Source: Cyclobacterium plantarum (GTDB taxonomy: Bacteria; Bacteroidota; Bacteroidia; Cytophagales; Cyclobacteriaceae). From it: 64,000 nt of DNA. The stretch covers positions 62,001 through 126,000 of the forward strand of contig NZ_JAANYN010000010.1 in the NCBI RefSeq assembly GCF_011290685.1, written 5' to 3'. This document shows, one piece after another, positions 8,250 to 16,600 of this stretch (position 1 is the stretch's first letter; the number at the start of each line of letters is the position of its first letter). A program made the position numbers and the translations under genes. Under the pieces are notes generated by a model. That model had not been told where the DNA came from. It saw only the letters and a program-made list of their open reading frames with translations, and did not search any database.

Positions 8250-9722
8250 TTACTGTACCTTTTGCAAAAACGGAGCCGATGCTTGCTTTTCCAGATCAAT
8301 CAAAAACCCATTAACCACCGCATACCGCAGTTTCCCGTCTTTTTCCAGGTAAAAATCAGGGTTGTTGTCTAATCCCGCCTTCATGGCTGGCTTCATGTCA
8401 CCTGAATATAAAAGGAGTGGCCATTCATGAATTTTTCCTTTGTCGGCTTCTGTGGTTTTTACGGCCATATACCCATTTTTGAGCATACCCCAGGCCAGGC
8501 TATCTGTCAAATCCTCCAAAGCAACTTCTTCATCCCAAACTTTACCGGGGCTCAGTACCATCCCTTCAGCATCCAGTTCCTGATAGCCATAATAAACCGA
8601 AAGATCACCCCAATCCGAAACATTGCCCCTGGTATAACGGATGCCTTCCTGGTACAGGTCAGATCTCCGGATACCAATATCAGTCCGGTAGCTGTAGTCA
8701 TTGGTTTCCGTGCCTACATTTTTAATCAGTAGATCCATCAATTTGGAATCATTATCAGGGATAGCGAAATAATCATCCTCATTAAAGTTTTCATATCCAC
8801 CGCTTGCAATTTCATACAAGGCATTGAGAATAATCATGAAATTGAGCTTCCTGATATATTGCTTCTCCGGATCATCCGGATACCCTCCCGACTCTATCAA
8901 AATGGTGCTGGTTCCCCACTTTTGAAAATTATCTCCAAATGCCCGGGGTTCAAAAGTGTCGTTGTATTTGCCTACGTGCCCGGGGACCTCTTCCTGAAGC
9001 ACCCTGTTCATTCCTGCAATCAGCTTCATGGCCCTGCTTCTGACAGGATTGATTTCCCTGGCTTCATTATAGGCCGGGGCCAATACGGAAATTGTGGCAG
9101 GCAGAGCAGTTCCCTGGGCATTGTAGTACACATTTTGGTCATGCAGGTTAAACCCAAATTCAGGCTCAAACTCATCTCTTGCCTCTTTCAGAATGATGCC
9201 TTCCGGACTGCTTTGTCTGATTGCATCCCTATTGAGATCAATGTCCTGCACATTCCTTCTCTGAAATCTTTCCGCGCCGTCAGGGTTGACCATGGGGATG
9301 AACCGCAGCAGTAAATTCTCCCGTATGGTGGAACGCAAATCGGCGAATTTGTCAGTTGATGATCCCTCCAAAAAATTAAAAAGATCGAATAATGCCATTG
9401 TGGCTGTGCTTTCATTGCCATGCATCTGGGACCAAAGCAATACCTTTATTTCCCCTTCCCCAAATGTCAGGGAATGAATGGGCCTCCCCTCTACGGAATA
9501 TCCCAGCACCTGATTTTCAAAGGCAGAGCTACGGTTGTTGATTAATGGGGCTATTTTATTGTATCCAAACCTTCGTTCGGTAATGCTATTTTCCTGAAAC
9601 CCGGCATAAGCCTCTGCCAAATCGGCGGTTTCCATCAAGGCTGTATTTTGAGGCTCCCGGCAAGCCTGGAAAAGAATCAAACAAATCAAAAGCATCAATC
9701 GGAATAGGTAGTAAGTGGTCAT
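8250..9722 (-). CDS. M14-family zinc carboxypeptidase, probable lipoprotein
   Basis: 490 residues. The N-terminus is a hydrophobic signal ending in LFQAC with Cys21, a somewhat atypical lipobox. The M14 zinc ligands appear as HGNE (His101, Glu104) and a later His in NLHDQN. The substrate-carboxylate region NPDGAERFQRRN and the catalytic Glu in LIESGGYP are present. The enzyme should remove C-terminal residues from peptides, or act on cell-wall peptides, in the periplasm. The C-terminal third (about 330-490) is not part of the catalytic domain and is probably a beta-sandwich. It is divergent from the dipeptide epimerase gene, which suggests a shared role in peptide or murein-peptide use. Confidence 0.88.
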   Translation of the reverse strand: MTTYYLFRLMLLICLILFQACREPQNTALMETADLAEAYAGFQENSITERRFGYNKIAPLINNRSSAFENQVLGYSVEGRPIHSLTFGEGEIKVLLWSQMHGNESTATMALFDLFNFLEGSSTDKFADLRSTIRENLLLRFIPMVNPDGAERFQRRNVQDIDLNRDAIRQSSPEGIILKEARDEFEPEFGFNLHDQNVYYNAQGTALPATISVLAPAYNEAREINPVRSRAMKLIAGMNRVLQEEVPGHVGKYNDTFEPRAFGDNFQKWGTSTILIESGGYPDDPEKQYIRKLNFMIILNALYEIASGGYENFNEDDYFAIPDNDSKLMDLLIKNVGTETNDYSYRTDIGIRRSDLYQEGIRYTRGNVSDWGDLSVYYGYQELDAEGMVLSPGKVWDEEVALEDLTDSLAWGMLKNGYMAVKTTEADKGKIHEWPLLLYSGDMKPAMKAGLDNNPDFYLEKDGKLRYAVVNGFLIDLEKQASAPFLQKVQ

Positions 9723-9809
9723 TTCCTGCTTGTAGGTTGGTTTTCCTGTAAATATGCGTAATTTAGATTAGATTTTTAATAAAGAAAATAAAAGCTTATT
9801 GGCTTTGCC

Positions 9810-9817
9810 TATCTTTG
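9810..9817 (+). promoter_or_regulatory. Candidate -7 box for the epimerase gene
   Basis: TATCTTTG is an exact match to TAnnTTTG, 27 bases before the ATG at 9845. The region where a -33 TTTG is expected is A-rich without a clear match, so the call rests on the -7 half alone. Confidence 0.4.
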
Positions 9818-9844
9818 GGGCATAGAAAACACCACATTATTTTT

Positions 9845-10858
9845 ATGAAACTTGAATTACTACCTTATAAGTTACCTCTTAAGCATACCTTTACTATAGC
9901 CCACCAAAGCCGGGATGTTCAGGATACCCTGATCGTAAAATTGATAGACAAAGATGGCCTTTATGGACTTGGGGAGTCCACAACCAATCCCTTTTATGGT
10001 ATCAGCCTGGAAAATATGCAGGCTTGTCTGGGAGATGTTGCAGGGATGCTGGCTGAATTGGAGCCCATCCATCCGGAAGCCCTATGGGACAAAACCAGGT
10101 CGTATTTTAAAGGAAATCCCTTTGCCCAATGTGCCCTTGACATGGCAGCCTGGGATCTGTATGCGAAAAAACAGGGCAAAAAATTATACGAATTGCTTCA
10201 TTTAAATCCTAACAATATCCCGCTCACCAACTTCACCATAGGCATAGCTCCCATCCCAAAAATGATCGAAAAAATGAAGGAGCTTGATTGGCCGATCTAT
10301 AAAATAAAACTGGGAACGGACCATGACCTTGACATTGTCAAGGCACTGAGAAAACATACCGATGCCGTTTTCAGAATTGATGCCAATTGCGCCTGGACGG
10401 CAGATCAGGCCATTGCCTTTTCCAAAGAACTTGCAGCACTTAATGTAGCGTTTATGGAACAGCCATTACCAAAAGATGATTTTCAGGGAATGAAAAAAGT
10501 GTATGCCAATAGTGCCCTTCCTGTGATTGCAGATGAAAGTTGTATCATAGAAGCCGACGTAAAGAAATGTTATGGCCATTTTCATGGGATCAATGTAAAA
10601 TTGGTAAAAGCAGGAGGCATCAGCCCCGGGTTGAGGATGCTTCAGGAGGCCAAAACCCTGGGCATGAAGACCATGGTGGGCTGCATGACAGAGTCATCGG
10701 TGGGGATTTCTGCCATTGCCCATATTGCGGGCATGCTTGATTACGTGGACATGGACGGAGCCATGCTGTTGGCCAGCGATATTGCAAAGGGAGTGACCAT
10801 TTCTCCGGAACGGGTGACCTTTCCGGACAGGCCTGGAACAGGTGCCTTACTGATTTAA
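9845..10858 (+). CDS. Dipeptide epimerase (enolase superfamily)
   Basis: 337 residues from ATG 9845; an upstream TTG at 9815 would add ten residues of leader and overlap the -7 box. Family residues are complete: the KxK base motif in IYKIKLG (about 152-154), metal ligands in FRIDANCAW, MEQP and ADES, and the second base Lys in NVKLVKAGG. The N-terminal capping domain covers about 1-110. Members of this clade typically interconvert L-Ala-D-Glu and L-Ala-L-Glu, the murein dipeptide, so a role in recycling wall peptides is likely but the specificity is inferred. It is followed after 11 bases by a PLP enzyme. Confidence 0.9.
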   Translation: MKLELLPYKLPLKHTFTIAHQSRDVQDTLIVKLIDKDGLYGLGESTTNPFYGISLENMQACLGDVAGMLAELEPIHPEALWDKTRSYFKGNPFAQCALDMAAWDLYAKKQGKKLYELLHLNPNNIPLTNFTIGIAPIPKMIEKMKELDWPIYKIKLGTDHDLDIVKALRKHTDAVFRIDANCAWTADQAIAFSKELAALNVAFMEQPLPKDDFQGMKKVYANSALPVIADESCIIEADVKKCYGHFHGINVKLVKAGGISPGLRMLQEAKTLGMKTMVGCMTESSVGISAIAHIAGMLDYVDMDGAMLLASDIAKGVTISPERVTFPDRPGTGALLI

Positions 10859-10869
10859 TTGCCTTACTT

Positions 10870-11922
10870 ATGAGCCACAAATACTTGACCCGGCAATTGG
10901 GTAGAGAAATCGTATATAACGAAAAAACCTACCTGCATTTCAGCGGAACGGCATATTTGGGAATTGGGGCCTTGCCGGAATTCAAAAACCTGCTCATAGA
11001 AGGCATCAAAAAGCATGGTCCCAACCACGGATCCAGCAGAACCAGTAATGTTCAGCTTCCCATATACGAGCAATTTGAAACCGAATTCGCTAAAAATGCC
11101 GGTGCACCGGAAGCCTTATTGCTCAGCAGCGGCTATATGGCAGGACAACTGGCCCTTGAAACCTTAAAAAAGCAAACAGACCTGACCTGGGTGGCACCGG
11201 ACACGCATCCTGCCATATTACCGTCCCGGTTCAAGCCCTATAGCGATACCTTTTCAGCCTGGACCAGGCATTGTATACAGAAGTCCAGGGAATTGATGGG
11301 GCAAAATATATTGATGCTGTCCAATGCGGTAAACCCCCTGAAGCCGGAAGTTCACGACTTCCGGTGGACCAAAAACCTATCGCCTGCCAACAGATACTTT
11401 TTACTAGTGGATGATAGCCATGCCTTTGGGATTTTGGGTGAGAATCTGTTCGGCACTTATGCCAGCTGGAAGGACCTGCCCGTAAATCTAACGGTTTGCG
11501 GATCTCTGGGAAAAGCACTTTCTTTACCGGCAGGGATTATTCTGGGGGATGGTTTGTTAATGGAAAATGCAAAAAATAGTCCGGTTTTCAGGTCTTCCTC
11601 CCCCCCGGCACCGGCCTTTCTGGATGCTTTTTTACAAGGCATACCCATGTATTTGAAGCAAAGAAAAAAGCTTTTGGCCAATATGGATTATATGTACGGA
11701 AAACTGTCGGGCCAGGAAAGCTTTCAATTTTTACCTGACTATCCGGTCATTACTTTTGAGAATACCGCATGGGTAGACCAACTGCACCGTATGGGTTTTA
11801 TTTTGTCTTCCTTCCCTTATCCAGGTCCTGAGGACAGGCCGGTCAACAGGATTGTGGTTTCGGCCTGGCATAAGAAGGAAGACCTGAATCTCCTGCTGCA
11901 AGCACTGATGAAGCTACAATAG
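10870..11922 (+). CDS. AONS-like PLP-dependent acyltransferase/aminotransferase
   Basis: 350 residues of the alpha-oxoamine synthase branch of fold-type I PLP enzymes (BioF, KBL). Visible markers are the substrate-entry glycine stretch YLHFSGTAYLGIG, HGSSRTSN, the PLP-stacking region LLLSSGYMAGQ, the cofactor Asp-x-x-His in LVDDSHAFG and the Schiff-base Lys214 in GSLGKAL. It is shorter than BioF or KBL (about 390) and lacks some of the N-terminus. No biotin genes are nearby. Its pairing with the dipeptide epimerase points to amino-acid rather than biotin metabolism, but the reaction is not known. Confidence 0.8.
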   Translation: MSHKYLTRQLGREIVYNEKTYLHFSGTAYLGIGALPEFKNLLIEGIKKHGPNHGSSRTSNVQLPIYEQFETEFAKNAGAPEALLLSSGYMAGQLALETLKKQTDLTWVAPDTHPAILPSRFKPYSDTFSAWTRHCIQKSRELMGQNILMLSNAVNPLKPEVHDFRWTKNLSPANRYFLLVDDSHAFGILGENLFGTYASWKDLPVNLTVCGSLGKALSLPAGIILGDGLLMENAKNSPVFRSSSPPAPAFLDAFLQGIPMYLKQRKKLLANMDYMYGKLSGQESFQFLPDYPVITFENTAWVDQLHRMGFILSSFPYPGPEDRPVNRIVVSAWHKKEDLNLLLQALMKLQ

Positions 11923-11925
11923 AAT

Positions 11926-13719
11926 TCACTCCACCTCTCCTGCCTGCTGGGTTTGTTTCTCATAAAGTTCCGCGTAGGTCCCTTTGGCTTGCATCAATTC
12001 CTCATGATTTCCTTTTTCCACTACCCTTCCATCGTCCAAAACAATGATCTGGTCTGCCAGCTTTGCAGAAGATACCCGGTGAGAAATGATAATGGAAGTC
12101 CTGCCTTTCATGATTTTTTCCAATGCATTCAATATGGCATTTTCGGTTTTGGTGTCTACAGCGGAAAGGCAGTCATCCAAAAGCAATATTCTTGGGGATT
12201 TGGCCACAGCTCTGGCAATGGAAACCCTTTGTTTTTGCCCTCCTGATAAGGTAATACCCCTTTCTCCAAGGCGGGTATCAAAGCCATTTGGAAACTCGAT
12301 GATGTTTTGGTAAACATCCGCATCTTTTGCTGCCTGCTCAATGCTTTCCCTATCCAGTTCCCTTCCCAGGCCAAACCCAATATTATTGGTAATTGTATCA
12401 CTAAAAAGGAAAACGTCCTGCGGCACATAGCCAATTTGCTCTCTTAGGTTTGCAATATCAAACGCGCGTATGTCATGACCATCAATCAACAGTTTGCCTT
12501 CCGTAGCATCATACATGCGCATGAGCAGGTTCGCCACTGTAGATTTTCCCGAACCTGTGGTACCGATAATTGCAAGAGACTGGCCAGCAGAAATTTTGAA
12601 GCTTACTTTATCCAGGGCTTTGATGCCTGAATCAGGATAGACAAAAGATAGGTTTTCTACTTCAATATCACCTTTAATGTCCAGACATAAATTTTCTGAA
12701 CTGAGTATTTCGTTCTTCTGATCCATAAACTCATTGATTCTGGCCTGAGAAGCGGCTGCTCTTTGCACGATGCTGGTTACCCAACCCAGAGAGGTCACCG
12801 GCCAGGTGAGCATATTCACATATAAAATAAATTCCGCAATGACACCATAACCTATGGCACCTTCAATTACCTGAATTCCGCCAACATAAACTGTTATGAT
12901 GGTACTCAGGCCAATCAATGCCAGTATCAATGGAAAAAAAAGGGATTGAACCCTGGTAAGGGAAATGGATTTTTCTTTGTAATCTTCGCTGGCATTTTCA
13001 AATTTCCTGGCACTGTCCTCCTCTCTAACGAAAGATTTGATCACCCGGATACCCGAAAAGGCTTCTTGTACAAAAGTACTTAAGCCTGAAAGGCTCCTTT
13101 GTATTTTTTCCGACCTTTCATTGATCATGTTGTTTACCACGTAAATACTCAAGGACAAAACGGGAAGCGGCAATAGGGAATAAAGGGTCAGCGGGACATT
13201 CACGGTAAGCATATAACCTATGACCATCGGAAATAAAATAACCAGGTTGATGCCGTACATCAGGGCCGGACCGAGGTACATCCTCACCTTGGAAACATCT
13301 TCGGTAATCCTGGCCATAAGGTCACCAGTGCTGTTTTGCCTGAAAAAACTTAAGGGCAAGCTTTGGTAATGCCTGAAAATTTCATTTTTGATGTCGTATT
13401 CTATTAACCTGGACATGGCAATGATGGTCTGCCGAATCAGGAAGAGAAAAAGACCACGCAATAAGGCCATTCCCAGGATCAGCAAGCCAAATATCAAAAT
13501 GTATTTCAGAAAAAAACTCCTTGAGAGCTCTTTTACCAAACCACCTTCCTCAAATACCTGATAATAGCTAAAACTTTCCACCACATAATCAATGGCAATT
13601 CGAACCAGTTGGGCCGGAATAATGACAAAAATATTGGAAATAAAAGTGAAAACTATTCCTAAAAAAAGATATAGCTTATATTTATACAGATATTTATTTA
13701 ATCTCCAGAGGGGCTTCAC
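11926..13719 (-). CDS. ABC exporter, fused membrane and ATPase domains
   Basis: 597 residues with six membrane segments in about 1-320 and a nucleotide-binding domain in about 345-590. The ATPase has Walker A GTTGSGKST, signature LSGGQKQR, Walker B RILLLDD and H-loop ISHR. The residue after Walker B, normally the catalytic Glu, is Asp (LLLDDCLSAVD), as seen in one half of some heterodimeric exporters. Its substrate is unknown; lipid or drug export like MsbA/MdlB is the family expectation. It is convergent with the AONS-like gene (three bases between stops). A perfect ATATCTT-ttac-AAGATAT inverted repeat at 13745-13762 lies just upstream of its start. Confidence 0.92.
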   Translation of the reverse strand: MKPLWRLNKYLYKYKLYLFLGIVFTFISNIFVIIPAQLVRIAIDYVVESFSYYQVFEEGGLVKELSRSFFLKYILIFGLLILGMALLRGLFLFLIRQTIIAMSRLIEYDIKNEIFRHYQSLPLSFFRQNSTGDLMARITEDVSKVRMYLGPALMYGINLVILFPMVIGYMLTVNVPLTLYSLLPLPVLSLSIYVVNNMINERSEKIQRSLSGLSTFVQEAFSGIRVIKSFVREEDSARKFENASEDYKEKSISLTRVQSLFFPLILALIGLSTIITVYVGGIQVIEGAIGYGVIAEFILYVNMLTWPVTSLGWVTSIVQRAAASQARINEFMDQKNEILSSENLCLDIKGDIEVENLSFVYPDSGIKALDKVSFKISAGQSLAIIGTTGSGKSTVANLLMRMYDATEGKLLIDGHDIRAFDIANLREQIGYVPQDVFLFSDTITNNIGFGLGRELDRESIEQAAKDADVYQNIIEFPNGFDTRLGERGITLSGGQKQRVSIARAVAKSPRILLLDDCLSAVDTKTENAILNALEKIMKGRTSIIISHRVSSAKLADQIIVLDDGRVVEKGNHEELMQAKGTYAELYEKQTQQAGEVE

Positions 13720-13776
13720 AAAATAAAAATCTTTAGAATTAACAATATCTTTTACAAGATATGTTACTTTGCGGTG

Positions 13777-13805
13777 TTTGAATGAATGAAATGTAATTAA
13801 TTTTG
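13777..13805 (+). promoter_or_regulatory. Strong Bacteroidota-type promoter firing into a gap
   Basis: TTTG at 13777-13780, a 17-base spacer, and TAATTTTG at 13798-13805: both halves match the primary-sigma consensus exactly. Transcription would start near 13812, some 400 bases before the next plus-strand gene, nusB. It may drive a long leader or an unannotated RNA. Confidence 0.65.
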
Positions 13806-13811
13806 CAGGGT

Positions 13812-14100
13812 TTTAAAATTACCTGGACTCAAATATAACGTTTTCTAAATGCCAAAGTTCAATGGCAGGTATCAAAACAGGAGAAAAAATGGGAATGACT
13901 GAAATCTAAGGGCTAATAGTAGCTAATAATGGACTTGAAAAATCCCCAGCGACGGCCGAACTGAGATGTCGCGTCCGGAAATCGGATACAAAAAAAGGTA
14001 AGCCCGCATATCATATGGCTTCAGAAAGAAACAGCTCTTTGGCCATGTGAATACTGTGCGGTAATCGTTAAAAAAAATTTTAAAGGCCTGAACAATTATT
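13812..14100 (+). ncRNA. Possible small RNA or long leader before nusB
   Basis: The gap 13720-14215 has no gene longer than 17 codons. Downstream of the promoter at 13777-13805 it holds a short hairpin (TGCCA-aagttcaa-TGGCA, near 13853-13870) and a GC-rich island at about 13943-13984 with self-complementary pieces (GCGAC at 13949-13953 with GTCGC at 13968-13972), embedded in otherwise AT-rich DNA. No clear terminator is visible and the 3' end is arbitrary. This is inference from promoter plus structure. Confidence 0.25.
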
Positions 14101-14102
14101 TA

Positions 14103-14133
14103 TTTGCCCTTTGCAGGTACATTTATTAATTTG
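14103..14133 (+). promoter_or_regulatory. Candidate promoter of the nusB operon
   Basis: TTTG at 14103-14106, a 19-base spacer and TTAATTTG at 14126-14133, one mismatch from TAnnTTTG. It would give a leader of about 75 bases before the nusB ATG at 14216. Confidence 0.45.
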
Positions 14134-14215
14134 CAGGAATTTTCAGTATGATAAGCAAATTTACGTTGAATGCAACTGATAACGTTGAATTCATCACGTT
14201 CTTTAATTTTAGTTA

Positions 14216-15400
14216 ATGTTAAACAGGAGAATCTTAAGAGTAAAAGCATTTCAGACACTTTATGCTTATCAGCAGTGTAAGTATTCCAACGCTAATCTGG
14301 CACAAGATTTTATTAAAGAATCTTTTCTGCCTGACCTCAACACCATGGAAATTCAGGACCGAGGTCAATTAAAAAAAGAGGCCGAGAGATGTGTCACCCT
14401 TTTTATAAAAAACCTTGATAAGGACGAATTAATTGCTGCAAATGAGAACAGCGAAAAAATAAGACATACTGCAATCAAAGCCATAGATCTTTACCACAAA
14501 TACAATCAAAAAGACAGGGAATTTTTGAAGAACAATATGTTGACTGCTGTGGAGAATATTCCGGGGCTATACTTGTTTGCCATCAGCATGTTGTTGGGTT
14601 TCGGAACCCATGTCAGGAAGGAAAAAGCGAAAAAAAGGATTTTGGAAGATCAGCCTATCATCCAACCTCCTTCGGTTTATAACCTGGGAAACAATAAAGT
14701 CCTTGAAATCATTGCAGCGAACCACTCCTTTAAGCGAGAATGCCTTAGGTTTCAGGTTGATTTAGAAGATTTGGAACAGGAAATCAAAGAATGGTACAGG
14801 GAATTGGTAAAGCCTCAGGAGGATTACCAAAAATACATGCATACAGAAAACCCTACTTTTGAGCAAGACAAGGAGGTGCTTCAATCCATTTTGAAAAAAG
14901 TCTTGTTCAAAAGTGAAGCACCGCTCAGTTTTTTTCAGGACAGGGATTTGAATTGGTCCGAAAACAAACCAATTGTCAGAAGTTTGGCATCGAAAGTGCT
15001 TAAGAATCTTACAGGCAATGAAGAAAGTTCGGATGAAATACTTCCGGAGTTGGCACTTAACTGGGAAGAGGACAAGGAATTCTTCCAAAATATATTTAAC
15101 TTGACCATTACATCAGGCCAGGATTTCAGCACCTTGATCGCTGAAAAAGCGAAAAATTGGGATGTGGAAAGGATAGCCTTAACGGACAGGGTGATACTTA
15201 TTATGGCACTGACGGAAATGGTAAATTTTCCAAGTATTCCGACCAAGGTAACTATAAACGAGTACATAGATATATCCAAAACATACAGTACGCCCAAAAG
15301 CAAGCAGTTTGTGAATGGAATATTAGATACTTTGTCGAAAGAATTAACCGATAGCGGAAAAATCCGTAAAAGTGGTAGAGGACTTATTGATAATAAATGA
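14216..15400 (+). CDS. nusB: Transcription antitermination factor NusB, long form
   Basis: 394 residues, much longer than the roughly 140-residue E. coli NusB. The C-terminal part (about 255-385) is the NusB fold, with NWDVERIALTDRVILIMALTE and TKVTINEYIDISKTYSTPKSKQFVNGILD. The N-terminal part begins with the NusB-like LNRRILRVKAFQTLYAYQQ and is otherwise a divergent helical extension, an arrangement usual in Bacteroidota. It takes part in rRNA antitermination with NusE and boxA RNA. It overlaps the next gene by four bases (ATGA), so it heads a translationally coupled operon. Confidence 0.93.
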   Translation: MLNRRILRVKAFQTLYAYQQCKYSNANLAQDFIKESFLPDLNTMEIQDRGQLKKEAERCVTLFIKNLDKDELIAANENSEKIRHTAIKAIDLYHKYNQKDREFLKNNMLTAVENIPGLYLFAISMLLGFGTHVRKEKAKKRILEDQPIIQPPSVYNLGNNKVLEIIAANHSFKRECLRFQVDLEDLEQEIKEWYRELVKPQEDYQKYMHTENPTFEQDKEVLQSILKKVLFKSEAPLSFFQDRDLNWSENKPIVRSLASKVLKNLTGNEESSDEILPELALNWEEDKEFFQNIFNLTITSGQDFSTLIAEKAKNWDVERIALTDRVILIMALTEMVNFPSIPTKVTINEYIDISKTYSTPKSKQFVNGILDTLSKELTDSGKIRKSGRGLIDNK

Positions 15401-15717
15401 CACAGAAAATGAGCAAAAAAACAAATTCAATATTCGTTTTTGCCTTGGGAGCAGGTATCGGGGCTGTTCTGGGGGTGCTTTATGCACCTGATTCAGGTAA
15501 CAACACCAGAGATAAATTATCTTACCGACTGGGTAAGTACAGAAATGAATTGGAAGATCTTATCGATGATCTGGTAGAAGGGAAAAGTCTGCCCGATAAC
15601 CTGGCCAAATCCGAAGGGGACAAAGTGATCACTGAGGCCAAATCAAAAGCAGAAAACCTGCTCAATGATGTGAATAAGCTAATTGATCAAATCAATAAAG
15701 AAAACAATAACAATTAA
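15397..15717 (+). CDS. YtxH-domain protein
   Basis: 106 residues: a single glycine-rich membrane segment (FALGAGIGAVLGVLYAP, about 14-30) followed by a charged amphipathic tail (TRDKLSYRLGKY, then repeated Asp/Glu/Lys helices), the YtxH/gas-vesicle-like design often linked to envelope stress. Start at ATG 15397 overlaps the nusB stop; an ATG at 15409 is an alternative. Function in this group is not established. Confidence 0.85.
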   Translation: MTQKMSKKTNSIFVFALGAGIGAVLGVLYAPDSGNNTRDKLSYRLGKYRNELEDLIDDLVEGKSLPDNLAKSEGDKVITEAKSKAENLLNDVNKLIDQINKENNNN

Positions 15718-15728
15718 AGTATTCATTT

Positions 15729-16268
15729 ATGAATTATTCAAAAATTCCAGTTTGGCTTTTGGGGGCTTCCCTATTGTTTACTGCAGCTTGTAGCCAGAGC
15801 GAAAAGGATGACCGGATTGAGGCTTTAGAGCAAAAAATATCTCAGCTGGAGCAAAATCAGGTCGTAACACCCAGCAATACACAAAATGTAACACCTGCTG
15901 ACCCCTCCTCCATTGCAGCCTTTAGCTTTGAGGAAGAGGTATTTGATTTCGGAACAATCCAGGAAGGCAAGGTAATTGAGCATCTTTTTACCTTTGAAAA
16001 CTCAGGTCAGGCTCCCCTGGTAATTTCCAATATTCAGGCTTCCTGTGGCTGTACCACGCCTGAATGGACGAAAACCCCTATCAAGCCAGGAGAAGAAGGT
16101 TTTGTTAAAGTAGCTTTCAACTCAACAGGGAAATCAGGTGTTCAAAGTCCAACAGTAACAATTCAGGCCAATACCTCACCAAACGTAACTCGTTTAAGAC
16201 TTAAAGGAACAGTAAATAGAAATTCGGCTTCAGCATCACAACCTGCTGCAGGCCCCGTTAAAAGATAA
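15729..16268 (+). CDS. DUF1573 lipoprotein
   Basis: 179 residues. A lipoprotein signal ends at LFTAAC (Cys21). A short coiled coil (DRIEALEQKISQLEQNQ, about 28-44) leads into a DUF1573 Ig-like beta-sandwich (about 65-165) with the hallmark VFDFGTIQEG and the ASCGCTTPEW stretch. Such proteins are common exported components of Bacteroidota with no firm function. It lies between ytxH and yajC with gaps of 11 and 2 bases. Confidence 0.88.
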   Translation: MNYSKIPVWLLGASLLFTAACSQSEKDDRIEALEQKISQLEQNQVVTPSNTQNVTPADPSSIAAFSFEEEVFDFGTIQEGKVIEHLFTFENSGQAPLVISNIQASCGCTTPEWTKTPIKPGEEGFVKVAFNSTGKSGVQSPTVTIQANTSPNVTRLRLKGTVNRNSASASQPAAGPVKR

Positions 16269-16270
16269 AA

Positions 16271-16588
16271 ATGTACAACCAAATATTGCTTCAATTAGAT
16301 GGTGCCGGATCTGGCATCATGGGTCAGGTATTTCTGTTCGGCAGTATCATTCTGATCATGTACTTTTTCATGATCAGGCCCCAACAAAAAAAACAAAAAG
16401 AAACCACCAGGTTTATCTCTGAAATTAAAAAAGGAGATCATGTTGTAACGGTAGGAGGAATCCATGGAAAAGTTTTTTCTGTGGAAGGTGACATCGTGCA
16501 GATAGAATTGGATAAAGGCATTAAATTGAAAGTAGAAAAATCTGCCCTATCGCTGGATTACTCTAAAAAGCTAAATAATGGTAAATAA
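16271..16588 (+). CDS. yajC: Sec translocon accessory subunit YajC
   Basis: 105 residues with one N-terminal membrane helix (about 16-37, FLFGSIILIMYFFMIRPQQKK) and the family signature MIRPQQKKQKE followed by a small cytoplasmic domain containing GDHVVTVGGIHGKV. YajC binds the SecDF-SecYEG holotranslocon. It begins two bases after the DUF1573 stop. Confidence 0.95.
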   Translation: MYNQILLQLDGAGSGIMGQVFLFGSIILIMYFFMIRPQQKKQKETTRFISEIKKGDHVVTVGGIHGKVFSVEGDIVQIELDKGIKLKVEKSALSLDYSKKLNNGK

Positions 16589-16600
16589 TTCCCTGTACAA

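Noticed and set aside
11926-13719. Asp in place of the Walker B catalytic Glu as a sign of an inactive transporter
   Set aside because: Asp at this place is common in one half of heterodimeric exporters and all other ATPase motifs are intact, so a pseudogene call is not justified.
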